A DNA stretch of 14,494 bases from assembly GCA_002333125.1 (NCBI GenBank), contig DDBM01000103.1, positions 1-14,494 of the forward strand, in the 5' to 3' direction. The notes beneath the pieces are model-generated. The model ran no database searches. It was given only the letters and a program-made list of their open reading frames with translations, and was not told the origin of the DNA. Position 1 is the stretch's first letter; each line of letters starts with the position of its first letter. Positions 1 through 8,134 of this stretch are shown piece after piece. The stretch is from Moraxellaceae bacterium UBA2032. Its GTDB lineage: Bacteria; Pseudomonadota; Gammaproteobacteria; Pseudomonadales; Moraxellaceae. A program made the position numbers and the translations under genes.

Positions 1-1
1 C

Positions 2-1396
2 ATGAAACCTGTTATTGCCCTCATTGGCCGCCCTAACGTGGGTAAGTCTACCTTATTTAATCAATTAACCAAAAGTCGAAATGCCTTGGTTGCTAATTTG
101 TCGGGGCTGACGCGTGACCGTCAATATGGCGATGGTCGTTTAGATAACAAATCGTTTATTGCGATTGATACAGGTGGTTTAGGGGAAAGTGACGAAGGCA
201 TAGACTCTTACATGGCCGAGCAAGCTAAAACCGCGATTCAAGAAGCGGATATTGTCTTGTTTGTGGTTGATGCCCGCGCAGGTTTGTTAGGCTCAGACGA
301 AATGATTGCCGATCATTTGCGCCGCTTAAATAAAGAAACCTATTTAGTCGTTAATAAAGTCGATGGTTTGCACGAAGATGCCGCCACGGCCGAATTTCAT
401 CGTTTAGGTTTTAGTCGCGTTTATCAAACATCAGCCAGTCATGGTCGCGGTGTGCTGCAATTAATTACCGATATATTAGCCCCATTCCCCGAAGACTCCA
501 TTGAGTTGTCGGTAGAAGAAACTGGCGTTAAAATTGCTATTGTTGGCCGTCCTAACGTGGGCAAATCAACACTGGTTAATCGCTTACTGGGTGAAGATAG
601 AGTCATTGTTTACGATATGCCTGGCACCACGCGCGACAGTATTTATATTCCTTATGAGCGTCAAGGTAAAAAGTACACCTTAATTGATACCGCAGGTGTT
701 CGCAAACGGGGTCGTGTTCACGAAACTGTCGAAAAATTCTCGGTTATTAAAACCTTACAAGCCATTAAAGATGCGCATGTCGTTGTTATTGTATTTGATG
801 CACGCGAGGGTATTGTTGAGCAAGACCTTCACATGTTAGGATTTGCCTTAGAAAGTGGTCGTGCTGTGGTGTTAGCCATTAACAAATGGGATAACATGAC
901 CGAATACGACAGAGGCTTAGTCAAAGCAGCTATTCAACGCCGTTTAGACTTTGTACCTTATGTCAAAATTCACTTGATTTCGGCATTGCATGGCACAGGC
1001 GTTGGTGATTTATATCCGTCTATTCATCGTGCTTTTGAGTCGGCGATGATAAAAGTCCCGACCAATCGTTTAACGCAAATTTTACAAGATGCAGTCGAGG
1101 GGCATCAGCCACCTTTAGTACATGGTCGCCGTATTAAGCTACGTTATGCCCATATGGGTGGACAAAATCCACCGATTATTGTAATTCATGGAAATCAAAC
1201 CGAATCGGTTTCTAAAGATTATAAAAGATATTTAGAAAATATTTTTCGTAAAGTGTTAAAACTGCAAGGCACACCTGTTCAACTGGAGTTTAAAACAGGC
1301 GATAACCCATTTAAGGAAGATAAAGCAATGTTAAAACCAGCGGAAATTGAAAAAAGAAAGCATTTTGCGCCAGAAAAAAAACGAGATAGACGCTAA
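2..1396 (+). CDS. der: Ribosome-assembly GTPase Der (EngA), two tandem GTPase domains
   Basis: Der is an essential GTPase that binds the 50S precursor in the cytoplasm and helps its late maturation. Two complete G domains are visible. The first has a P-loop GRPNVGKST at residues 9-17, a DTGG G3 motif and NKVD. The second has GRPNVGKS at residues 182-189, DTAG followed by VRKRGR, and NKWD. A C-terminal KH-like domain follows, ending in a basic tail rich in Lys and Arg (about residues 440-464). This double-G-domain plan is unique to the family, and 464 residues is within the normal range. The ATG at base 2 matches the usual N-terminus ([10 protein letters not shown]), so the gene is whole although its ribosome binding site and promoter lie outside the window. 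A terminator-like hairpin follows 10 bases after the stop. Identification is secure. Confidence 0.98.
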   Translation: MKPVIALIGRPNVGKSTLFNQLTKSRNALVANLSGLTRDRQYGDGRLDNKSFIAIDTGGLGESDEGIDSYMAEQAKTAIQEADIVLFVVDARAGLLGSDEMIADHLRRLNKETYLVVNKVDGLHEDAATAEFHRLGFSRVYQTSASHGRGVLQLITDILAPFPEDSIELSVEETGVKIAIVGRPNVGKSTLVNRLLGEDRVIVYDMPGTTRDSIYIPYERQGKKYTLIDTAGVRKRGRVHETVEKFSVIKTLQAIKDAHVVVIVFDAREGIVEQDLHMLGFALESGRAVVLAINKWDNMTEYDRGLVKAAIQRRLDFVPYVKIHLISALHGTGVGDLYPSIHRAFESAMIKVPTNRLTQILQDAVEGHQPPLVHGRRIKLRYAHMGGQNPPIIVIHGNQTESVSKDYKRYLENIFRKVLKLQGTPVQLEFKTGDNPFKEDKAMLKPAEIEKRKHFAPEKKRDRR

Positions 1397-1405
1397 TTAG
1401 GGCAT

Positions 1406-1439
1406 AACCCCCCTAATTATTTAATAATCAGGGGTTTTT
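1406..1439 (+). terminator. Hairpin with T-tract after der, overlapping the next gene's Shine-Dalgarno
   Basis: CCCC at 1410-1413 pairs with GGGG at 1431-1434. The stem continues through T1414/A1430 and, after one mismatch, ATTA (1416-1419) with TAAT (1425-1428), around a small loop. Five Ts at 1435-1439 follow directly, and the ATG of the receptor gene starts at 1440. This has the form of an intrinsic terminator for der. Its 3' arm is also the AGGGG Shine-Dalgarno (1430-1434) of the receptor gene, so it may act as a terminator, a translational block or both. Confidence 0.6.
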
Positions 1440-3743
1440 ATGAGAAAGTTGTTATTTGTTACTACTGCTACGGTACTTGTTGCGCCCACATTAGGCTTTG
1501 CCGAAGAATTTGCCTTTGGCGACCAAGAAATGCCCGTCGTTTTAACAGCAACGCGTCTTAAACAAGCCGTTGCCGATGCCCCTGCCTCAATAACCATTAT
1601 TGACCGTCAAATGATTAGTCAATCAGGTGCGCGTGAAATCCCAGATTTGTTACGCCTCGTACCTGGTATGGTCGTAGGCTACGAAAAAGGTTGGGATGCC
1701 TTTGTGAGCTATCACGGTACATCGGCTGATATGGCGCGACGTATGCAGGTGTTAATTGATGGTCGTTCGGTGTTTCAGCCCAGTTTGGCTTTTGTTGACT
1801 GGATTGGCTTGCCGCTAGAATTGGATGATATTGACCGTATCGAAGTCGTGCGTGGCCCTAATGCCGCAGCTTACGGTTCTAATAGCTTTTTGGCGGTGGT
1901 TAACATTATTACCCGTAATCCTGCCGACTTACCTACTGTACGCGCTTATACGCGCCAAGGTAGCGACGGTATTAATGATAATTTAGTGAGTTATGCAGGA
2001 GTAAAAAATCAACTCAGTTGGCGTATATCGGCAAACGATAGAGCGGATAGTGGTTTTGATAAATACTTTAATAAAGTGTCGCTTAAAGATGCTAATGGCG
2101 ATGATGTTCTTTGGCCTGATGGCAATGTAAAGAAGATATTTGTTCCACTTCCTTATGCCGATGATAAACGCCAAAAGGCTGTTTATGGCCAAATGCTTTG
2201 GGAGTCGGGTAACGAAAGTTCAATTAGAGTTGGAGCAGGGCATTCGGAGCTAGTGGGTGGTAATCGTGCCGAAGGTGGTTTGGTACAGTTTTTAGAAGAG
2301 CCTGATTTTATCTCCGAGCAAAATTACCTTAATGTGTCGCTAGAGAAAAGTACCGCAAATCATCAAATTCAATTTAGCAGTGATTATTCGCAATTTAAAG
2401 CTAAACAGAGTATTCGAGTCGCTGTGCCTGCAGGCTTCTTTTTGCCTGAATTACAACAAATGTTTGTAATAGACCGTATTTATACCAGTCATTTTTTAGA
2501 TGGCGTGCAAGACCTTCTTTCTGGCGATCCTAATGCTTCTTTACCTAACATTACGCGTGCAGATATAGGCTTATTAACCCTAGCGGTTGCTTGTAAAACA
2601 GGGTTACAACAAGGGGCGCAATGTGGTGCTATTGTGCCAGACCCTATGTTAACTCAAGAGTTAAATTACACTTCAAATTTAGATAAAACAGAGTCTAGGT
2701 TTGAAGCCGAGTTACAAGACACATGGACTCTTAACTCTAATTTACGCGTTGTCTATGGTGCAGGTATTCAAAACTCTCGCGCCGACTCGCTGCATTATTT
2801 TAATGGCGAAGTCGAAAATACCGTATGGCGTTTATTTGCGCATGGTGAATGGCAGTTTGCCCCCGATTGGCGTTTAAATGCAGGCATAATGGACGAGCAT
2901 GATGATTATGCGGGTAATTTACAATCACCTCGGTTAGCACTTAACTGGCGTTTTTTACCGACTCACTCCTTGCGTTTAGTGGCTTCTCGTGCCTACCGTA
3001 CTCCTGATTTACGCGAATCTAAGGCGTATTGGCAATATTATGGCCAAACCGAAGACCGTAGTTTAAGTAAATATGATGGTTATTTTCCCTTTGTTGGCCA
3101 AGCTCCAGCCGCAAGTGGTCAAACTTGCGTTTTAACGACTAATTATGGCGAAGGGGCTATTTCATCTATTTGTACTAATGGTGCTCCTTCTGAGCGGATT
3201 ATTTCGCATGAAATTGGCTATTACGGCGAGTTACCCAAACAACATCTTCAACTTGATGTGCGTATTTTTAAGGATGATTTACAATTAAGTGAACATAATT
3301 TAGAAATAGATGACTTTGTTATTGCACCATTAGTTAAAAATCAGCAACGCGGTGTAGAAGTTGCTACCCAATGGCGACCCCATCCGCATTGGCGATTTTT
3401 GTTGAGTTATGCTTATGATGATATTACAGGTTATAACGATAACACCGACTTTGTACCCAAGCACAGTGGTAATGTAGGCGCGTGGTATGATGGATTAGCA
3501 GGCGTACAGTCCAGTGTAAATTATGTGTTTTACAATCAATTGTATAATGACCCTGATGATGGAGGCTTATATTTTGACCGTTTGGACTGGCGTTTAGCTA
3601 AAAAATGGACAGTTAATCAAAAGCATGACCTAGAGCTTGCAGGTGTGTGGCAAAGACGTTTGACAGATGATAATGAGTTACGCCGTAATAATGGCGCACC
3701 ACGCGACAAAATGTGGTTGCAATTGACTTATGCGTTTGATTAA
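1440..3743 (+). CDS. TonB-dependent outer-membrane receptor
   Basis: This is an outer-membrane beta-barrel receptor of the TonB-dependent family, which takes up or senses a scarce ligand using energy passed on by TonB-ExbBD. A signal peptide (MRKLL..., cleaved near GFA-EE, about residue 21) is followed by a TonB-box-like stretch PVVLTATRL. The plug domain (about residues 40-160) shows IPDLLRLVPGM, RMQVLIDGRSV, IDRIEVVRGPNAAAYGSNSF and VVNIITR, and the rest, to residue 767, is barrel. The ligand cannot be read from the sequence; the plug resembles the BtuB/CirA-like group. The start fits the signal peptide and an AGGGG site 5 bases upstream. Two oddities: the final residues are YAFD, with the usual terminal aromatic one place from the end, and the only four cysteines (385, 395, 563, 578) form two close pairs. 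The binding-protein and sensor-kinase genes downstream suggest a role in signalling. Confidence 0.93.
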   Translation: MRKLLFVTTATVLVAPTLGFAEEFAFGDQEMPVVLTATRLKQAVADAPASITIIDRQMISQSGAREIPDLLRLVPGMVVGYEKGWDAFVSYHGTSADMARRMQVLIDGRSVFQPSLAFVDWIGLPLELDDIDRIEVVRGPNAAAYGSNSFLAVVNIITRNPADLPTVRAYTRQGSDGINDNLVSYAGVKNQLSWRISANDRADSGFDKYFNKVSLKDANGDDVLWPDGNVKKIFVPLPYADDKRQKAVYGQMLWESGNESSIRVGAGHSELVGGNRAEGGLVQFLEEPDFISEQNYLNVSLEKSTANHQIQFSSDYSQFKAKQSIRVAVPAGFFLPELQQMFVIDRIYTSHFLDGVQDLLSGDPNASLPNITRADIGLLTLAVACKTGLQQGAQCGAIVPDPMLTQELNYTSNLDKTESRFEAELQDTWTLNSNLRVVYGAGIQNSRADSLHYFNGEVENTVWRLFAHGEWQFAPDWRLNAGIMDEHDDYAGNLQSPRLALNWRFLPTHSLRLVASRAYRTPDLRESKAYWQYYGQTEDRSLSKYDGYFPFVGQAPAASGQTCVLTTNYGEGAISSICTNGAPSERIISHEIGYYGELPKQHLQLDVRIFKDDLQLSEHNLEIDDFVIAPLVKNQQRGVEVATQWRPHPHWRFLLSYAYDDITGYNDNTDFVPKHSGNVGAWYDGLAGVQSSVNYVFYNQLYNDPDDGGLYFDRLDWRLAKKWTVNQKHDLELAGVWQRRLTDDNELRRNNGAPRDKMWLQLTYAFD

Positions 3744-3769
3744 GTCATGTTGTGTATAGGGGGCGGTGA

Positions 3770-3859
3770 CCATGATGTACTACAAACAGTCAAAGCCTTG
3801 TACACCAATAAGTCAGCTATCCATGATGGGATTTTTACTTAAAAAAAACCATCATGGAT
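3770..3859. promoter_or_regulatory. Perfect 11-bp inverted repeat between receptor and binding-protein genes
   Basis: ATCCATGATGG at 3819-3829 is matched by its exact reverse complement CCATCATGGAT at 3849-3859. The 19-base spacer holds a T-run and an A-run that could lengthen the stem. A further CCATGATG lies at 3770-3777. No T-tract follows either arm, so this is not a standard terminator. It could be a pair of operator half-sites or an mRNA hairpin. It sits 30 bases before the start codon at 3890, where a promoter, operator or leader would be expected. The inverted repeat is plain to see; its function is inferred. Confidence 0.5.
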
Positions 3860-3889
3860 TAGTTAAACAGCACAACGGATGGTGCAAAC

Positions 3890-4762
3890 ATGAATAAATA
3901 CCTCTTATGTTTTATTATAGTCTTATCTTCTTTAATACCTAATGCGGTATATGCTGCTAATACGATTCAGATATTAACGGCCAAAGCAGGTGACACTGCC
4001 GAGCTAAGCCAATATTTACAAAAAAACATTAATGATGATGTTAAAATTTTAACGAGCCATCAACTTGATTTAAAAGCCGATTTAATTATTGTTTTAGATA
4101 AAGATATTATAGAAAAACTCCCTTCAGAGCGTCCCCCTACCTTATTTGTATTACCTCAACCGTTAGCCATTGAGCTACAAAAAAAAGACAGTGCCTTATA
4201 TTGGACACCTAGTTTAGCCATGCAGTTGGCATTAATTAAAGCTATTTTACCCGCCACTAATCGCGTGGGTATGTTGGTTAGTGCCGACAACGAAGATCAG
4301 TCGTGGTTACGCACATTTAAACAATATGCCACCGAAAAAGGCATAGAAGTACTCATACAAACCGTAGATAAAAGTCGTATTGGTCGCCAAGTTTCTGATT
4401 TGGCCGTGAGTACCAATGTGTTGCTGGCACAACCAGACAGTAATATTTATAACAGAGAAACGATTCGATTTATTTTGTTAGCTGCGTATAGGCAAAACAC
4501 TGCCTTAATTGGCCCTAGCTTGGCTTTTGTAAATGCAGGTTCGTTGGCAACATTATATGCCTCACCAAATACCGTAAATCAAGAAATCGCTCAACGGGTA
4601 CAGTATTTTTTAAAACAAAAAAAACTCCCTAATGCAGGGCGCATCAAACAAATGGAGTTGAGTATTAATCCACAAGTGGCAAAGTCATTGGGGCTAAAAA
4701 TACCAAGCACCGAGGAATTGCAAGCTAAAATGCGTTTTGAGGAGTTGCCGATATGGCCATAA
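3890..4762 (+). CDS. Periplasmic ABC-type substrate-binding-like protein
   Basis: This 290-residue secreted protein resembles the PF04392 type of ABC substrate-binding proteins. A signal peptide ends near residue 22 (VYA-AN). The central part follows the family's two-lobe pattern: LIKAILPATNRVGMLVS, then LLAQPDSNIYNRETIRFILLAAYRQNTALIGPSLAFVNAGSLATLYASP. Proteins of this group bind a small ligand, often an amino acid or other organic molecule, but the ligand cannot be named here. There is no lipobox, so it should be a free periplasmic protein. No permease or ATPase gene is next to it. Instead its last 10 bases overlap the start of the sensor kinase gene, which suggests that it presents ligand to that kinase. 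The start follows a weak GGATGG site at 3877-3882. Confidence 0.82.
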   Translation: MNKYLLCFIIVLSSLIPNAVYAANTIQILTAKAGDTAELSQYLQKNINDDVKILTSHQLDLKADLIIVLDKDIIEKLPSERPPTLFVLPQPLAIELQKKDSALYWTPSLAMQLALIKAILPATNRVGMLVSADNEDQSWLRTFKQYATEKGIEVLIQTVDKSRIGRQVSDLAVSTNVLLAQPDSNIYNRETIRFILLAAYRQNTALIGPSLAFVNAGSLATLYASPNTVNQEIAQRVQYFLKQKKLPNAGRIKQMELSINPQVAKSLGLKIPSTEELQAKMRFEELPIWP

Positions 4763-6645
4763 CTTCAAAGTGGAGTCTACGGACTCGGATTTTATTGCTC
4801 ACCTCATTACCTGCCTTTTTAATGTTTGTCATTATGTTGGCCTATCATGTATTTGAGCGTTTACACGATGCTCAAACCGAGCAAGACCGCTCAGGTAAAA
4901 TCATGGCAACACAATTAGCTGCAGCCACCGATTTTGCTATTATGTCGGGTAACTTTGATTCCTTAGTGCCACAAGTTGACTCTATTTTGGCGCAGCCAGG
5001 TACAACAACGGTGCGTATTTTAGATACCAATAAGCGTGTTTTATTTAGCAAAAAAAATCAAACAGCAACCTTTGATCCCCCAGAATATTATCTTGAAACA
5101 GTGCATCAACAAAGTCTTAAACTAGATGAAACAGATTGGCTCGTAAACGATGTACCACTAAAAGAAAAAGACACTATCTTAGGTTTTGTAGAAATTAGCT
5201 TTAGCTCGGAATATATACTTCAAAAAGAAAAAGCAATTATTTTCAAAAGTATGGCGTTGGCATTAGTCGTATTGTTGTTAGTCGGCGGGATTGGTTTGTG
5301 GTTGGCTTTTGCCCTAGAAAAACCACTACGCGCCATTATAGGTTTAGTTGGCGCACTCAAAAATCGTCAGTTTGAGCAGCGCGTACATATTAAACAAGAT
5401 GGCGAGTTAGGGGCGTTAGCCTATCATCTTAATTTATTGGCTGCGATGTTAGAAGAACATAGAGCATTACAGCTTAAAAATACCGAAGAGTTATCAACGG
5501 CACGTCATCGTGCTGATAAAGCAAATCAAGCTAAAAGCGAGTTTTTGGCGATGATGAGCCACGAGTTGCGTACTCCGTTAAATGCAATTTCGGGTGGCTT
5601 ACAGTTGTTAAATGGTGAGCCACTACCTGACTCTAGTAAAGAGTTTGTGGATATGGCCACCATTGCAACAGGTGATTTGCGGCGTTTAGTAGATGATGTT
5701 TTAGACTTTTCTAAAGTGGAAGAAGGTCGCTTGGCGTTAAATATGCGCCCATTTTTACCACAAAATTTATTACAACATATTGCCGATTTATTTAGGATAG
5801 AGGCGGCACAAAAGTCTTTAGATGTTGTTTTTTTATTAGAGGGAGAAACGGATATTTGGCTCAAAGGCGATGATATGCGTATTCGTCAAATTTTATCTAA
5901 GTTACTAGACAATGCGATTAAATTTACCAAAAAAGGTCGTGTTGGTATTAAAGCTAAAATTAGTCGTTATAACGACACCCAAGCACAGCTCTTTTGTGAG
6001 GTTTTTGATACGGGTATAGGTATTAATGCGAATGCTTTGTCACATATTTTTCAGCCTTTTACACAAGTTGACCGTTCGCATACACGTAGTTTTGGCGGTG
6101 CAGGATTAGGTTTAGCCATTGCGTCACGCTTAAGTCGTTTAATGCACGCTGAGTTGCGCGTCGAAAGTGAATTGTTGGTAGGTACAAGTTTTTCTTTTGA
6201 AGTGGTTTTACCTATTTGCACCGAGTGTGGTGCATCTCAAGAGGTTTTGCCTATTAGTTTTAATGGTAAAAAGTCGGTATTTACTGCTCATGTGTTAGTT
6301 GTAGATGATAATCCCGCTAATCGAAAAGTGGCTGAGGCTATGCTCAAAGCTGTCGGTTGTACGGTGGCTAGTGCCAATAATGGCCAAGAAGCTTTAAATG
6401 AATTAATTGCAGGCGGTATCGATCTCGTGTTAATGGATTGTCAAATGCCTATTATGGATGGTTATGAAGCAACCCGCGTGTGGCGCGAACAAGAAACCAA
6501 AAGACGTATTCCTATTGTGGCTTTGACGGCAAATGCCAGCCCTGAAAATGAAGAAAATTGTATTACCGCAGGCATGGACTCGGTATTAAGCAAACCATTT
6601 CGCCGTCAACAACTCGAGATGATTTTAAGTGCATGGTTGGTTTAG
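4753..6645 (+). CDS. Hybrid sensor histidine kinase with C-terminal receiver domain (BarA-like layout)
   Basis: This is an inner-membrane hybrid histidine kinase of 630 residues. Domains in order: first membrane helix (about 12-30), a periplasmic sensor region (about 31-165), second helix (about 166-187), HAMP linker (about 188-240), HisKA with phospho-acceptor His270 in MMSHELRTPLN, and a HATPase domain with DNAIKFT, DTGIGI and GGAGLGLAI. The receiver domain (about 514-628) has acidic Asp518 and Asp519, phospho-acceptor Asp562 in LMDCQMP, and Lys614. All residues needed for autophosphorylation and phosphotransfer are present. There is no HPt domain, and no separate response regulator lies in the window, so the output must be elsewhere. 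The start overlaps the binding-protein gene, with a good GAGGAG site at 4739-4744, a sign of coupled translation. The stop overlaps the convergent transferase gene by 4 bases. Confidence 0.95.
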   Translation: MAITSKWSLRTRILLLTSLPAFLMFVIMLAYHVFERLHDAQTEQDRSGKIMATQLAAATDFAIMSGNFDSLVPQVDSILAQPGTTTVRILDTNKRVLFSKKNQTATFDPPEYYLETVHQQSLKLDETDWLVNDVPLKEKDTILGFVEISFSSEYILQKEKAIIFKSMALALVVLLLVGGIGLWLAFALEKPLRAIIGLVGALKNRQFEQRVHIKQDGELGALAYHLNLLAAMLEEHRALQLKNTEELSTARHRADKANQAKSEFLAMMSHELRTPLNAISGGLQLLNGEPLPDSSKEFVDMATIATGDLRRLVDDVLDFSKVEEGRLALNMRPFLPQNLLQHIADLFRIEAAQKSLDVVFLLEGETDIWLKGDDMRIRQILSKLLDNAIKFTKKGRVGIKAKISRYNDTQAQLFCEVFDTGIGINANALSHIFQPFTQVDRSHTRSFGGAGLGLAIASRLSRLMHAELRVESELLVGTSFSFEVVLPICTECGASQEVLPISFNGKKSVFTAHVLVVDDNPANRKVAEAMLKAVGCTVASANNGQEALNELIAGGIDLVLMDCQMPIMDGYEATRVWREQETKRRIPIVALTANASPENEENCITAGMDSVLSKPFRRQQLEMILSAWLV

Positions 6646-7319
6646 CAACAAACGCCATCAAATACGATTAGTGGTGGCGGTGTAGGGGTTGAGGTATGAA
6701 TAGCGCAGGCTACATGCCAATCAGAATGGTCGTAACGGTGTACCACTAAGGGTAAATGCTGATACGCACTGGGAGCATTTATCGGATTGTTGGTATTCAT
6801 AGTAAAAATAACACTGGCTAAATGATGTGCCAATCCTTGATGCCATGCTTTAACACAAGCCTCTTTGCGTGTCCAAAAATCTAAAAAAACAGGCAATGCT
6901 TGTTGCTGCGGTAGAGTGTTTAAAAAGTCATATTCTTGTGGCGCAAAAAAACGTTTGGCAATGGCCATAAACCGAGGGTTGTCTATTTTTTGCTCAATAT
7001 CTATGCCGCAATGAGGGCTTAAACTTAAAATACATGCGACCCAGTTTGCACTATGACTTAAGCTGGTATGTAAAGCGGTTTGGGTATTATCTAATATTAA
7101 ACGCTGATTATGACGTAAAAAATGCCATTCTAGCTCACGATTTTCGTGTAACGATAAACAGCGGCGCAACAATAAACGACTTGCAATAAAACTTTGTAGG
7201 CGTTGAGGGTGGCGGTAGCGTGTGGCTTGTTGTTGCTCCTCATCAGGCAGTTTATTTAAATAGTCTGCATTGTTTAATACAGACCATTCAATGGGGGCAA
7301 CATAACAAATACTTGTCAT
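6642..7319 (-). CDS. Sfp-type 4'-phosphopantetheinyl transferase
   Basis: Enzymes of this family move the phosphopantetheine arm of coenzyme A onto a serine of carrier proteins of fatty-acid, polyketide or non-ribosomal peptide synthesis. The 225-residue length fits the two-lobed Sfp/AcpT type, not the short AcpS type. The signature motifs are intact: TSLSHS (85-90), GIDIE (105-109, with Mg-binding Asp107 and Glu109) and FWTRKEACVKAWHQGL (148-163, with Glu153 as the third acidic ligand). N-terminal RLQSFIASRLLLRR (40-53) matches the CoA-binding Arg-rich region. No synthase or carrier-protein gene is nearby, so the substrate is unknown; a housekeeping ACP is possible. The start ATG shares bases with the stop of the M23 gene (ATGA) and has no Shine-Dalgarno of its own, so translation probably depends on coupling. 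Confidence 0.92.
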   Translation of the reverse strand: MTSICYVAPIEWSVLNNADYLNKLPDEEQQQATRYRHPQRLQSFIASRLLLRRCLSLHENRELEWHFLRHNQRLILDNTQTALHTSLSHSANWVACILSLSPHCGIDIEQKIDNPRFMAIAKRFFAPQEYDFLNTLPQQQALPVFLDFWTRKEACVKAWHQGLAHHLASVIFTMNTNNPINAPSAYQHLPLVVHRYDHSDWHVACAIHTSTPTPPPLIVFDGVCC

Positions 7320-8134
7320 TTATCAAGTACTAACAAAGGGTTAACACGAGCATTGTTAATACTTACGCCCCAATGTAAATGTGGGCCTGTTGCTCGACCC
7401 GTATGCCCAACCTTGCCAATAGCGTCACCTTGTTTAATGGTTTGACCTTTAACGACGTCAATTTTGCTTAAATGACACATCATCGAAATAATGCCTTGAC
7501 CGTGGTCAAGCATCACCGTTTGACCATTAAAAAAATAATCACCAGTTTGAGCCACCACACCATCGGCAGGTGCAGCCACAGCTTTACCTTCAGGAGCAGC
7601 AATGTCTAAACCTGAATGTGGGTCACGCGCTTGGTCATTAAAAAAACGTTTTAAACCAAAAGGGCTGCTACTTTTACCTTGAATAGGCATTTTAAAGGAT
7701 GGCCATGAAAGTGTAGCCGTGCTAAAACTTTGATATACCACTTTTTGTTCTGCCGCTTCACGACTGTAACGTGCTAACTCTTCTTCATTAGGTGTCACTT
7801 TATTACTTTGCGTTTGTTTGAGGCTAATGCGCTGTTCGGGATAATCTTTGGCTTCTACATTAAAACTTAAGGTATCCATAAAATCTGGGGCTTGTAAAAT
7901 AACAGAGTTATTGCCCTCATTGATACTAAGTGGAATGCCTACAATAGCGATACGTTCATTTTGCTGTGTAATAATAGGCACTTGAGTATTGTTAAAAAAA
8001 ACTTGCACATTGTTGGGCGCATATTCGGGTAAAGTAATAAGTGCAATGCCGCCCGCTGTTAATTGTGTTTGAGGTAAAGCAAATACCATTTGTGACGCAG
8101 CGATCATCATCATAAAAGCAGTTTTGTTCATCAT
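7316..8134 (-). CDS. Exported M23-family (LytM-type) zinc metallopeptidase
   Basis: This is a secreted peptidoglycan endopeptidase of the LytM/M23 type, which cuts peptide cross-links in the cell wall. A signal sequence (MMNKTAFMMMIAASQMVFA, cut near residue 19) leads to an N-terminal region of about 130 residues with beta-strand character. The M23 domain occupies about residues 155-270. Zinc ligands His173 and Asp177 (HSGLD) and His254 (HLHWG) are present, as are His221 (MMCHLS) and His252, so it should be active, unlike the degenerate EnvC/NlpD activators. Met1 or Met2 could be the start; no strong Shine-Dalgarno favours either. It is first in a two-gene minus-strand unit with the phosphopantetheinyl transferase. 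From memory, an M23 peptidase gene also lies between der and guaB in Pseudomonas, so this may be the core part of the block. Confidence 0.93.
   Translation of the reverse strand: MMNKTAFMMMIAASQMVFALPQTQLTAGGIALITLPEYAPNNVQVFFNNTQVPIITQQNERIAIVGIPLSINEGNNSVILQAPDFMDTLSFNVEAKDYPEQRISLKQTQSNKVTPNEEELARYSREAAEQKVVYQSFSTATLSWPSFKMPIQGKSSSPFGLKRFFNDQARDPHSGLDIAAPEGKAVAAPADGVVAQTGDYFFNGQTVMLDHGQGIISMMCHLSKIDVVKGQTIKQGDAIGKVGHTGRATGPHLHWGVSINNARVNPLLVLDK

Noticed and set aside
1397..1439. Riboswitch (for example cobalamin) ahead of the TonB-dependent receptor
   Set aside because: The gap is 43 bases, too short for a known aptamer; only the single hairpin is present.
3744..3889. Small gene or riboswitch in the 146-base gap
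   Set aside because: No frame with a start signal and sensible length, and no conserved riboswitch core, could be recognised; only the inverted repeat stands out.
5526..5864. Antisense open frame of 112 codons within the kinase gene
   Set aside because: It lies wholly opposite the HisKA/HATPase coding region, has no recognisable domain and is explained by the sense codons.
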